The position numbers and the translations under genes were made by a program. Below, piece by piece: positions 6,304-11,953 of a DNA stretch of 11,953 nt; positions within the stretch are counted from its first letter, which is position 1, and each line of letters begins with the position of its first letter. Source of the DNA: Clostridiales bacterium (GTDB lineage: Bacteria > Bacillota > Clostridia > Christensenellales > DUVY01). The notes beneath the pieces are model-generated. The model did no database searches, was not told the DNA's origin, and was given only the letters and a program-made list of their open reading frames with translations. The stretch spans positions 1 through 11,953 of the forward strand of contig JAITNT010000150.1 in the NCBI GenBank assembly GCA_031290295.1. Direction: 5' to 3'.

Positions 6304-7380
6304 TCATATTCTACCGATAATCCGTTCCGTCTCGGGAAGCCGTTTCTCCATGTCCTCGATAAGCTTGAATTGCGTGCGGCAGCGGTCAAGATTATGGCTT
6401 TCCCTGCGCGTACGGAAGTATATATCCCCGTCCAAATAGTCCGACAGAAAGCGCATTCCGCATTCGTAAGTCATAAGAATACCCGAAAAAGCAAGCATAT
6501 CCTTTTCGCATTTCGTGATGCTTTTCAGCGCGCCCAAATATCCTTCGGCGTAGACCTCGAACAAATCTATGCGGAAATTAACCTTATCTAAATCAGGCTC
6601 GTCCTCGGCACCGCTGTTCGTTCCGAAACGTATACTGTCCCCGAAATCGTAGCACGCGCTGCCGGGCATTACGGTGTCAAGATCGATTACGGCTACCGCT
6701 TTTCCGGTTTTATCGTCAAGCATAACGTTATTCAGCTTGGTATCGTTATGCGTAACCCTCAGCGGCATCGCGCCCGAGGACAAAAGGTCGACTATACGCG
6801 GGCAATATTTTTGCCGCTTGACGACGAATTCCACTTCTCTTTCGGCGTTTTTCAGCCTGCCCGACCTGTTCTCGGAAACGCTTTTTGTGAAGTCGCGGTA
6901 ACGCTTTACGGTGTCGTGAAACGACGGAATCGTTTCGTACAGCCGATCGGCGTCAAAATCCGCGAGATAATTTTGAAACGCGCCGAAAGCCGCCGCACTC
7001 TCGTAGAACTGCCGGGGGTCGGTGACGGTTTGGTGCGCCGTCGCGTTGTCGATAAAAATGTACATGCGGAAATACCCGCCGTCCGACTTGAGGTACAGCC
7101 CGTCATCCCCGGTGCGTACGATAGTCAGCGTTTCCCGCGCAACGTCGCCGCCCGCCCGCCTTATCTTTTCGCCCGCGTGCTCGGTCACAAGAAAGATATT
7201 GTTCATAAGCCGCCCTACGTCGGTGAAAAGCCCGGAATTAATCTTTTGCAGAATGTACTTAGCCTTTTTGTCCGTTTCGACATAAAAGGTTTCGTTAATG
7301 TGCCCCTCGCCGTACGGTGCGATTACGACCGGCTCGCCGTAAATCTTAAATTTTTTTACTTCTTCTACGTAAATCATCAT
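6304..7380 (-). CDS. NahK-like N-acetylhexosamine 1-kinase (aminoglycoside phosphotransferase fold)
   Basis: The 358-residue product matches, from memory, the length and many motifs of bifidobacterial N-acetylhexosamine 1-kinase (359 residues). That enzyme phosphorylates C1 of GlcNAc or GalNAc with ATP in the cytoplasm. Shared features are PYGEGHIN (22-29), KYILQKINSGLF (41-52), AFGAFQNYLADFDADRLYET (131-150), the catalytic loop PLRVTHNDTKLNN (206-218) with likely base D213, the metal-binding AVIDLDTVMPGS (230-241), YDFGDSIRFG (244-253) and YECGMRFLSDYLDGDIYF. No lacto-N-biose phosphorylase, galT or galE gene accompanies it, so it may serve free amino-sugar salvage. An in-frame TAA lies 12 nt before the first ATG, fixing the start at one of two tandem ATGs. 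There is no ribosome site, and the -10 is only six bases away. A general sugar or aminoglycoside kinase is less likely. Confidence 0.87.
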   Translation of the reverse strand: MMIYVEEVKKFKIYGEPVVIAPYGEGHINETFYVETDKKAKYILQKINSGLFTDVGRLMNNIFLVTEHAGEKIRRAGGDVARETLTIVRTGDDGLYLKSDGGYFRMYIFIDNATAHQTVTDPRQFYESAAAFGAFQNYLADFDADRLYETIPSFHDTVKRYRDFTKSVSENRSGRLKNAEREVEFVVKRQKYCPRIVDLLSSGAMPLRVTHNDTKLNNVMLDDKTGKAVAVIDLDTVMPGSACYDFGDSIRFGTNSGAEDEPDLDKVNFRIDLFEVYAEGYLGALKSITKCEKDMLAFSGILMTYECGMRFLSDYLDGDIYFRTRRESHNLDRCRTQFKLIEDMEKRLPETERIIGRI

Positions 7381-7386
7381 GAATAT

Positions 7387-7392
7387 ATTTTA
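7387..7392 (-). promoter_or_regulatory. -10 element of the NahK-like gene, leaderless geometry
   Basis: TAAAAT on the minus strand ends six bases before the ATG at 7380, placing the expected start of transcription at the start codon. No clear -35 is found 16-18 nt upstream. The same geometry is seen at the AraC gene. Confidence 0.45.
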
Positions 7393-7421
7393 CACCGAAA
7401 CGGTATGCGCCGCCATACGCA

Positions 7422-7472
7422 ATGTTTCGCAAAACATGCTTAATATTTCACAACTATATTTGCGCGAAACAT
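7422..7472. promoter_or_regulatory. Paired operator-like repeats upstream of the kinase gene
   Basis: ATGTTTCGC (7422-7430) and GCGAAACAT (7464-7472) form a perfect 9-bp inverted repeat. The left half is itself part of a near-palindrome, ATGTTTCGCAAAACAT (7422-7437); the right half is in ATTTGCGCGAAACAT. Two dimer sites about 35 bp apart, upstream of the -10, suggest repressor binding, possibly with looping. A terminator for the phosphoesterase gene is unlikely because the loop is 33 nt and no U-run follows. Confidence 0.4.
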
Positions 7473-7480
7473 GACGCACT

Positions 7481-8518
7481 CTATTTTTTATAAAACACAA
7501 GCTCCTGCTCCGTGCTTCCGTCCGCGTTTACGGTCAAAAGCGTCGCGCCCTTCATGTCGTCCGCGCCGTAACTGCCGTATCCGCTCATATTAGAGTAAGA
7601 AAGCCTTATCCCCTTATACGTGACCGAGAAATTATTAAGGTGGTCATGACCGGAGAAAACCCCTTTTGTACTGCCCAGCTCTATCATTTTGTCAAACAAG
7701 CCCGTGTTCTTATCGGGAACGCACGAAGCCTCGCGTTTTTCACCGTACAGAACCGAGCCGGAATCGCTTGCCTCCTGCCACGCCGGCACAAACTCCGGTA
7801 GCGGCACGTGCAGCATAACGGTCGAGGGAACGTCGCCTCCCGCCTGCGTCCTTATACCCTTGACCGCCCATTCGTACCAAAGCGCCTGCTCCGCCGTTAC
7901 GGGCGGGTTGTCGCTGATAGCGGTCGTATGCGAGTCGAGCAGATAAAAGGTGTGCACGGATTTGGCGTCCTTTACGATATTCAAAACATAGTTGCCCGAG
8001 CCCGTCATGCCCTGCGGTCCGTATTGAAACAGCCCCGAAACGCTTTCCGACAGCATACTGCCGAGCTTGTTCTTTTGGGCGTCGCCGAAGTTATCGTGGT
8101 TGCCGTATATAGGCGCCCACGGTATACCGACGTCGTCCATAAGCGCGATAAGATATCCGTAAGCCTGTAAATTAAACGGCGTAAAGCACTGATCCCCCAA
8201 CAAAACTATAAGGTCGGGATTAAGCCGTTCCGCCATAGCGCGGACTAATTCGCCCGTCCGCCCGTCCGATACGCCGATAAGATGCATATCCGTCAACAGC
8301 ATAACCCGCAAGCTTGTATCCCGCATTTCAACGCTTACCGCATGGTCGGAAACGGAAAATTGCGTGTCCGCAGTCCACGCGTATCCCCGGGGCTCGGCGT
8401 CGGCGGGAAAAAGCAGCATGCCCCCCACAACGATTACAAACAGAAAAATCAAGCAAACTATCCCGAGCAAAATCAAAAGCGGTATGCGAAACCTAAGCAT
8501 CATTTTACCGAACAACAT
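7481..8518 (-). CDS. Membrane-anchored calcineurin-like metallophosphoesterase
   Basis: The 345-residue protein begins with a hydrophobic helix (about 12-36) that should anchor it with the catalytic domain outside the membrane. The domain carries the full metal-site set: DMH (D77, H79), GDQ (D109), GNHD (N140, H141), the lone histidine H237 in MLHVPLPEF, and GHDH (H291, H293). These bind the two-metal centre used to cleave phosphate mono- or diesters, so the enzyme is expected to be active. The motif order resembles bacterial relatives of the Dcr2/purple-acid-phosphatase-like group, but the substrate cannot be told. ATG at 8518 follows GGGAGG with 9 nt spacing, and a promoter lies at 8596-8624. 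It appears to be a single-gene unit. Confidence 0.93.
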   Translation of the reverse strand: MLFGKMMLRFRIPLLILLGIVCLIFLFVIVVGGMLLFPADAEPRGYAWTADTQFSVSDHAVSVEMRDTSLRVMLLTDMHLIGVSDGRTGELVRAMAERLNPDLIVLLGDQCFTPFNLQAYGYLIALMDDVGIPWAPIYGNHDNFGDAQKNKLGSMLSESVSGLFQYGPQGMTGSGNYVLNIVKDAKSVHTFYLLDSHTTAISDNPPVTAEQALWYEWAVKGIRTQAGGDVPSTVMLHVPLPEFVPAWQEASDSGSVLYGEKREASCVPDKNTGLFDKMIELGSTKGVFSGHDHLNNFSVTYKGIRLSYSNMSGYGSYGADDMKGATLLTVNADGSTEQELVFYKK

Positions 8519-8595
8519 TTATTTAATCCTCCCTAGCGTATAACCGCAGACATAACCGACGTTTCCGTATTACGTACGATCGTGTTTATATATAC

Positions 8596-8624
8596 AGTTT
8601 ATCATATTCCGCGGTTATTTTCAA
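8596..8624 (-). promoter_or_regulatory. Promoter of the metallophosphoesterase gene
   Basis: TTGAAA (8624-8619) and TAAACT (8601-8596) are 17 nt apart on the minus strand, and TGA immediately before the -10 gives the extended TGn motif. The start near 8589 leaves a 71-nt leader. Confidence 0.65.
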
Positions 8625-8662
8625 GAGGAATTAACCGATCATACGCGAATGCGCGCAAGAGA

Positions 8663-8733
8663 ACCGACCAAATGTGAATGCGCGCTCCCGCCGCCGCAGG
8701 CGACGAACGAGCGCGCATTCACGATTGGTCGGT
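8663..8733. repeat. Large imperfect inverted repeat just after ypeB
   Basis: Arms 8663-8687 and 8709-8733 are complementary at 23 of 25 positions, with the two mismatches adjacent, around a GC-rich 21-nt loop. The structure begins two bases after the ypeB stop codon. It may block read-through or protect the ypeB mRNA 3' end, but no U-run follows, so it is not a textbook terminator. A further GAATGCGCGC (8647-8656) repeats part of the arm outside the hairpin, which hints at a REP-type or degraded mobile sequence. Confidence 0.75.
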
Positions 8734-8735
8734 AT

Positions 8736-10103
8736 CTATTCAAGCATACTGCCCCGCCCCGCGGTTTCGACGACGCGCATTATGTCCAGCTCCTCTCCCG
8801 TCAGGGCGCAAACGCAGACGATATAACGGTGACCGCGGTGCGTTCCCGAAAATTCGTAGGCAAGCGCCTCCTTATCGCCGGGACGTGGAATCAGAGCCAA
8901 GCGCGAGCTTTCAATTTTGATTTTCTTGCTCACGCGCGCACGCGCCTCCGCCTCGCTAAGCCGCGCGGCGGGCAGCGTCCTTTCCGTGTGGTTCATGAGG
9001 AAGGAATTTGCTTCCAAGCCGATAAGTCCGCCGTAATCCATGGCTATTTTTACCTTAATAAGGTCGGGGTAATACGTTACGCCGTTCTCCTCGGGCGCGA
9101 GATTAACGTACGCGATACCGTCGGAGGCGCAAATCCAAACCGCTTTAAGCTCGCAGTCCATAAGCTCGGACGCCGTCTGCTCGGCGATGAGGCGGGCTTT
9201 TTCCTCCGATATGCGCGTGCCGTTCACCGTTGCGCCGCAAGCGATCATGTGCGGCTTGAGTCCGTTCTGCGTAAGCTGAACGTAATATTCCGCGCCGCCC
9301 GGTATCGCCGCGCCGTACTCGTAGGTCAAAAGGTCGCCGCCCGCGGGTCCGTAAAACGTTACGGTCTCGGCGCCGAGCTTCTCCTTGACCCAAGCCGCGC
9401 CCTCGTCCGCGCCGCGCTTTTCTAACCGCTCCAAAAGCTTGTAGACCTTAGAATCCAGACCGTCCGAAAAAGGTCCGTCGTAAATCATTTTAGGGTAGTC
9501 GACGGAATTATTCTCAACGCCGCTAAAGGAATCGTTAAGCGCGCCGCCGCCCTTGCCGAGCTTGTCGCGGTCGATGTGCGCCGTGAATTTATAGTCGCGG
9601 CTCATCGCCTCCGAAAGCGCGGCGAGCGAAATATTAATTTGGCGGCAACGCTCGTAAAGCATCTCTAAATTTTCTTCGTCCTCCGCCGCCAGCCCGCCGC
9701 CGTTTTGAATACGGTTATTAAGATAACCGCTGTAATCGCCGAGCTGATTTACAAATTTAAGCGCGCGCGTTATAGCCTGCTCGTCTATAGGCAGCTGCGC
9801 GAGATTAATTTGCGTTTCGCCGGACTGCTTCCAGATTTCCGCGGCGAGCCTCGCCTGCTGCGCGCTGCTGCCAGACACAAGTATTTTTGACAGCTTGACT
9901 TCGAGATTGCCAAGCTCGTCCGCCGTGTCGTAGTATGACTTCTTGTACATACTCTCCAACGCCCCGACGGTTTCCCGCTGCCGTACGAACGCGGCGGTAA
10001 GCGCGAGCGCGAGCGCGGTTATCGCCGTTACAAGCCCTATAATTATCCACGCCGCCGCCGGAGGCTTTTCGCGGACGGCCGCTTTTGATGCTGAATTTTC
10101 CAT
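8736..10103 (-). CDS. ypeB: Germination/sporulation protein YpeB, SleB partner
   Basis: The 455-residue protein has an uncleaved-type N-terminal membrane helix (about 18-40) and a long, mainly helical middle. It carries the YpeB hallmark YPKMIYDGPFSDG at 203-215, followed by repeated PepSY-like alpha/beta units to the C-terminus (for example ISEEKARLIAEQ, 298-309, and LSEAEARARVSKK, 382-394). In Bacillus, YpeB is needed for stable incorporation of SleB in the spore and is degraded during germination; PepSY domains are thought to act as inhibitors. The gene lies 43 nt after sleB in the canonical sleB-ypeB order. ATG at 10103 follows GGGGAG with 9 nt spacing. Length agrees with Bacillus YpeB (about 450). 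Confidence 0.95.
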   Translation of the reverse strand: MENSASKAAVREKPPAAAWIIIGLVTAITALALALTAAFVRQRETVGALESMYKKSYYDTADELGNLEVKLSKILVSGSSAQQARLAAEIWKQSGETQINLAQLPIDEQAITRALKFVNQLGDYSGYLNNRIQNGGGLAAEDEENLEMLYERCRQINISLAALSEAMSRDYKFTAHIDRDKLGKGGGALNDSFSGVENNSVDYPKMIYDGPFSDGLDSKVYKLLERLEKRGADEGAAWVKEKLGAETVTFYGPAGGDLLTYEYGAAIPGGAEYYVQLTQNGLKPHMIACGATVNGTRISEEKARLIAEQTASELMDCELKAVWICASDGIAYVNLAPEENGVTYYPDLIKVKIAMDYGGLIGLEANSFLMNHTERTLPAARLSEAEARARVSKKIKIESSRLALIPRPGDKEALAYEFSGTHRGHRYIVCVCALTGEELDIMRVVETAGRGSMLE

Positions 10104-10146
10104 TAGTTTTTTCTCCCCGGCGCTAGGAAACGCCGATTAAGTACCG

Positions 10147-10827
10147 CTACGCTCTTGCGAAGCTGTGCTTGCCTATCTTCAGTTCTACGGTCAAGGACCA
10201 AATCCACTTCGACGTCGCCGTGGCGGGGTTGTAATAATACAGGCAGCCGTTAGTCGGATCCCATCCGGAAAGCGCGTCGCGGGCGGCGTTGAGCGCGTTT
10301 TGGTTGGGGCTGAGATTAATTTGACCGTCGTTAACCGCGGTAAACGCCCACGGCTGATAAATAACGCCGCTTACCGTATTAGGAAACTTGCCGCTCTTTA
10401 CGCGGTTGAGGACGACCGCGCCGATAGCTACCATACCGGTGTACGGCTCGCCGCGCGCCTCCGCGTATATGCACCGCGCCAAGAGGTACGCGTCGTTGCC
10501 CGCCGTACCCGCCGAACCGCCCGAGGTCAGCGAAACGCCGAGCTTAGCCTCGGTCTTTGCGCCGACAATTCCGTCCGCGGTGAGCTTTTTATCCTTTTGA
10601 AAGCTTTTGACGGCGGCGGTAGTTTTCGCGCCCCAAATGCCGTCCACGGCTATCTTGTAGTAGCCCAGCTCCTTGAGGCGGGTTTGCACGATGCGAATGT
10701 TGGCGGCGGTGTCGCCCTTAGTTATGTATTTTGCCTCCGCCGTACGGGGCAAATTGCTTGCCGCGGCCGCGGCGCACGCCAAAACCGTTAAGCACGCCGC
10801 AATAATTTTGTAAGCGTTTTTCTTCAT
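10147..10827 (-). CDS. sleB: Spore cortex-lytic enzyme SleB
   Basis: The 226-residue protein has a signal peptide (1 to about 24, ending AAAAAS), a peptidoglycan-binding domain (about 36-96, with VDGIWGAKTTAAVKSFQ and ADGIVGAKTEAKL) and a SleB/CwlJ hydrolase domain (about 112-226). The hydrolase motif YAEARGEP (121-128) contains E123, the expected catalytic acid of this lytic-transglycosylase-like fold. Later family motifs are AIGAVVLNRV (134-143), YQPWAFTAV (157-165) and CLYYYNP (195-201). SleB cleaves muramic-delta-lactam-containing cortex peptidoglycan during germination. It is slightly shorter than Bacillus SleB (about 250-300) but all domains are present. ATG at 10827 follows GAGGGGGAG with a 10-nt gap. 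It is followed by ypeB and preceded by spoIIR on the same strand. I found no convincing sigma-G promoter directly upstream. Confidence 0.95.
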   Translation of the reverse strand: MKKNAYKIIAACLTVLACAAAAASNLPRTAEAKYITKGDTAANIRIVQTRLKELGYYKIAVDGIWGAKTTAAVKSFQKDKKLTADGIVGAKTEAKLGVSLTSGGSAGTAGNDAYLLARCIYAEARGEPYTGMVAIGAVVLNRVKSGKFPNTVSGVIYQPWAFTAVNDGQINLSPNQNALNAARDALSGWDPTNGCLYYYNPATATSKWIWSLTVELKIGKHSFARA

Positions 10828-10879
10828 AAGCGTAAAACTCCCCCTCGTTACGGAAACGCCGGTTTAATTCCTGCGGCGG

Positions 10880-11419
10880 CTATCCCGTAAGCTTGCGTAT
10901 AATTTCCATGATTTTAGATTTGTACGTTATCCCGTCGCCGTCCGTGCCCTTAGCGTTCAGGAAGCACAACGGAGGGTAAACCACGCACCACCAGTTATCG
11001 CCCGCGCCCGCACCAAGCTCGACGATTAACGCGTCGTACACGCCGCTGTCGAGCGTAATTCCGTCATAACTGCGCGCCGGGAACGTTTCCTCGCCGAGCC
11101 TCGCACGCGCGGTGTAGCTCACGCCGTTAGCGCGTAAAACCTTGTCGGCGGCGCGTTCTATGCCGCTAAGGCGGGCGGAAATTACGCTCATGCTTTCGGC
11201 GAAGCTCTCGGCCTCGGCAAGACAAGGCGCAAGATAATCGACTATAGCGTCCTTTACGCCGTACTTGACGTTTTGGTCGCGCTCCAGATTAGAATCGGCG
11301 CGTATATGTATCCGAATATAGCTGACCTTGCGCGGCTCATCAGTAATATTTGCGTTAATCCCCAAAATTATTACAAAAACCAATAAAATCCCGAGTCCGA
11401 TAAAAACAACCTTACGCAT
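10880..11419 (-). CDS. spoIIR: Stage II sporulation protein R
   Basis: The 179-residue product starts with a hydrophobic export signal (about 4-22) and has the SpoIIR core. It contains IRIHIRADSNLERDQNVKYGV (35-55), which matches the family's IR-x-H-x-x-A-x-S/D-x-x-x-D-Q pattern, and GDNWWCVVYPPLCF (140-153), the near-invariant tryptophan/cysteine block. SpoIIR is made in the forespore, exported to the intermembrane space and triggers SpoIIGA to process pro-sigma-E in the mother cell. It is shorter than B. subtilis SpoIIR (224), lacking C-terminal sequence. ATG at 11419 follows GGAGGG with 7 nt spacing. sleB starts 52 nt downstream on the same strand. No sequence with a convincing sigma-F match was found upstream. 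Confidence 0.95.
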   Translation of the reverse strand: MRKVVFIGLGILLVFVIILGINANITDEPRKVSYIRIHIRADSNLERDQNVKYGVKDAIVDYLAPCLAEAESFAESMSVISARLSGIERAADKVLRANGVSYTARARLGEETFPARSYDGITLDSGVYDALIVELGAGAGDNWWCVVYPPLCFLNAKGTDGDGITYKSKIMEIIRKLTG

Positions 11420-11511
11420 AGAAAAACCCTCCGCTGAATCTAAGTGAGGTAAGTATTGACAAAATATTAAAAATATATAACAAAACGTTATAATAATAAG
11501 GCGAATTGTAC

Positions 11512-11533
11512 GGGAGGGGGGAGAGGGGGGGGG
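11512..11533 (+). other. G-rich tract with quadruplex potential
   Basis: Runs of 3, 6 and 9 guanines are separated by A and AGA. These can supply four or more GGG blocks with short loops, the pattern of an intramolecular G-quadruplex. It lies 93-114 bp upstream of the spoIIR start, on the non-template side relative to that gene. Confidence 0.5.
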
Positions 11534-11592
11534 CGTGAAAGAGGATAAGTTAGAACCGGATTGTCACGGCGCTAACGCGCCTCGCTAAGGAC

Positions 11593-11609
11593 GGATAGGG
11601 TTTTGATTG
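11593..11609 (+). repeat. Short direct repeat, first copy (GGATAGGGTTTTGATTG)
   Basis: This 17-mer recurs with one mismatch at 11885-11901. Looser similarity continues for about 20 bp after each copy, so the two probably mark the same module flanking the repeat block. Confidence 0.55.
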
Positions 11610-11644
11610 TAAGGGGTACGGGTGAACTAACAGCGGTTGTCCTT

Positions 11645-11671
11645 GTAGGGGCGACCCTGTGTGGTCGCCCG
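11645..11671 (+). repeat. GTAGGGGCGACC hairpin repeat
   Basis: GGGCGACC (11649-11656) and GGTCGCCC (11663-11670) form a perfect 8-bp stem with a CTGTGT loop. Elements of the form TAGGGGCGACC...GGTCGCCCG are, from memory, a widespread intergenic repeat in bacterial genomes. No U-run follows, so a terminator role is not indicated. Confidence 0.6.
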
Positions 11672-11679
11672 CATGTAAA

Positions 11680-11721
11680 GAGGGCAAGAGAATGATTGGT
11701 AGGCGGCGAGGAGATGTTTCG
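11680..11721 (+). repeat. Dispersed repeat, copy C
   Basis: GAGGGCAAGAGAATGATTGG followed by TAGGCGGCGAGGAGATGTTTCG matches copy D at 11781-11822 over all 42 bases with about six differences. It also matches copies A and B over 33-34 bases. Confidence 0.75.
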
Positions 11722-11746
11722 AGGCCTCCCCGAACCCCTCGGGCGA

Positions 11747-11767
11747 CTTACTTTTGAAAAAAGTAAG
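11747..11767. repeat. 9-bp perfect hairpin between repeat copies C and D
   Basis: CTTACTTTT and AAAAGTAAG are perfectly complementary around GAA. The stem is AT-rich, is not followed by a U-run, and lies between two repeat copies with no gene ending nearby. It is probably part of the repeat mosaic rather than a terminator. Confidence 0.55.
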
Positions 11768-11780
11768 CAAAATGGGGAAA

Positions 11781-11822
11781 GAGGACAAGCGAATGATTAG
11801 CAAGCGGCGAAGAGATGTTTCG
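11781..11822 (+). repeat. Dispersed repeat, copy D
   Basis: GAGGACAAGCGAATGATTAG followed by CAAGCGGCGAAGAGATGTTTCG is the copy most like copy A at 4513-4546 and extends further on the 3' side, as copy C does. Its start lies 101 bp after that of copy C in the same orientation. Confidence 0.75.
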
Positions 11823-11884
11823 ACTGCGCGATAGCATTGACATGGATAAAGTGAATTTGTATTCGGTACGGGCGGCACGGGCAT

Positions 11885-11901
11885 GGATAGGGTTTTTATT
11901 G
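11885..11901 (+). repeat. Short direct repeat, second copy (GGATAGGGTTTTTATTG)
   Basis: One mismatch to 11593-11609. The sequence after it (to 11953) is also repeat-like and contains no gene start that I can support. Confidence 0.55.
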
Positions 11902-11953
11902 GTATAGTGTGCGGAAGAACAAGGAGAACCCGTACCGCAGCGAGCGCAAGTGA

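Larger units (their letters stand above)
11420..11953. other. Gene-free region with AT-rich upstream segment and repeat mosaic
   Basis: No credible gene lies here. The part nearest spoIIR (11420-11500) is AT-rich and should hold its promoter. A G-rich tract follows at 11512-11533. From about 11590 to the end the DNA is a patchwork of short repeats and hairpins listed separately. The one longer frame (11627-11884, minus) runs across these repeats and looks accidental. Confidence 0.7.

Noticed and set aside
6109..6591. 160-residue plus-strand frame over the DUF454 promoter and kinase end
   Set aside because: Antisense to the well-supported kinase and across the DUF454 promoter; no recognisable domain.
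8649..9425. 258-residue plus-strand frame
   Set aside because: It runs antisense through ypeB and the inverted repeat; composition is arginine/alanine-rich, as expected from an opposite-strand shadow of GC-rich coding DNA.
11456..11494. Plus-strand promoter from TTGACA (11456-11461) and TATAAT (11489-11494)
   Set aside because: The two hexamers are 27 nt apart, far beyond workable spacing, and no gene follows on the plus strand.
11420..11510. Sigma-F promoter for spoIIR
   Set aside because: Expected from biology, but no pair matching the sigma-F -35 and -10 consensus at proper spacing could be found by eye in this AT-rich stretch.
11747..11767. Intrinsic terminator
   Set aside because: The 9-bp hairpin is AT-rich, lacks a following U-run on the plus strand, and no gene ends nearby on either strand.
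11627..11884. 85-residue minus-strand frame in the repeat block
   Set aside because: It crosses four different repeat units, has no ribosome site and shows no protein motif.

Overview
The window looks like a chromosomal segment of an endospore-forming member of the Bacillota, probably Clostridia or a related uncultured lineage. The main evidence is a three-gene sporulation/germination cluster (spoIIR, sleB, ypeB), together with Gram-positive style features: AGGAGG-like ribosome sites, a MacB-like ATPase fused to an FtsX-type permease, and sigma-A type promoters. Base composition is moderate (by eye near half GC, not computed). Four short dispersed-repeat copies and REP-like hairpins sit between genes. 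I see no tRNA, rRNA, CRISPR array, transposase or phage gene.

Layout from left to right. (1) Positions 1-1282 (minus): a truncated Hsp70 gene at the left edge, overlapped by a divergent GrpE-like gene. Both are read from a near-consensus promoter at 1254-1282 through a 173-nt leader with mutually exclusive hairpins. (2) 1324-4409 (plus): a 19-bp palindrome, a probable promoter and a 996-residue ABC exporter-type protein with a very large tyrosine-rich outer domain. (3) 4473-4546: two adjoining dispersed repeats. (4) 4607-5389 (plus): an AraC-family regulator whose ATG lies where transcription should begin. (5) 5442-6218 (minus): a small operon of a DUF454/YbaN-like membrane protein and a translationally coupled 39-residue membrane protein, with a 5' UUCG hairpin leader. 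(6) 6304-7380 (minus): a kinase closely resembling N-acetylhexosamine 1-kinase (NahK), with another leaderless-looking start and operator-like repeats upstream. (7) 7481-8518 (minus): a membrane-anchored metallophosphoesterase. (8) 8663-8733: a large imperfect inverted repeat right after ypeB. (9) 8736-11419 (minus): spoIIR-sleB-ypeB. (10) 11420-11953: no gene, but a G-rich tract and a mosaic of repeats.

Functionally, SpoIIR belongs to the forespore-to-mother-cell signal that activates sigma-E. SleB is the cortex-lytic enzyme used in germination, and YpeB is its partner. The Hsp70/GrpE-like pair is probably a specialised chaperone module that continues beyond the left edge; no hrcA gene or CIRCE element accompanies it. 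The ABC protein and the AraC-type regulator are adjacent and co-directional, so the regulator may control it, but nothing in the sequence proves this. Nothing here is a clear new defence or mobile system. The best candidates for something undescribed are the coupled 39-residue protein, the alternative-hairpin leader of the chaperone genes, and the mosaic repeat family.
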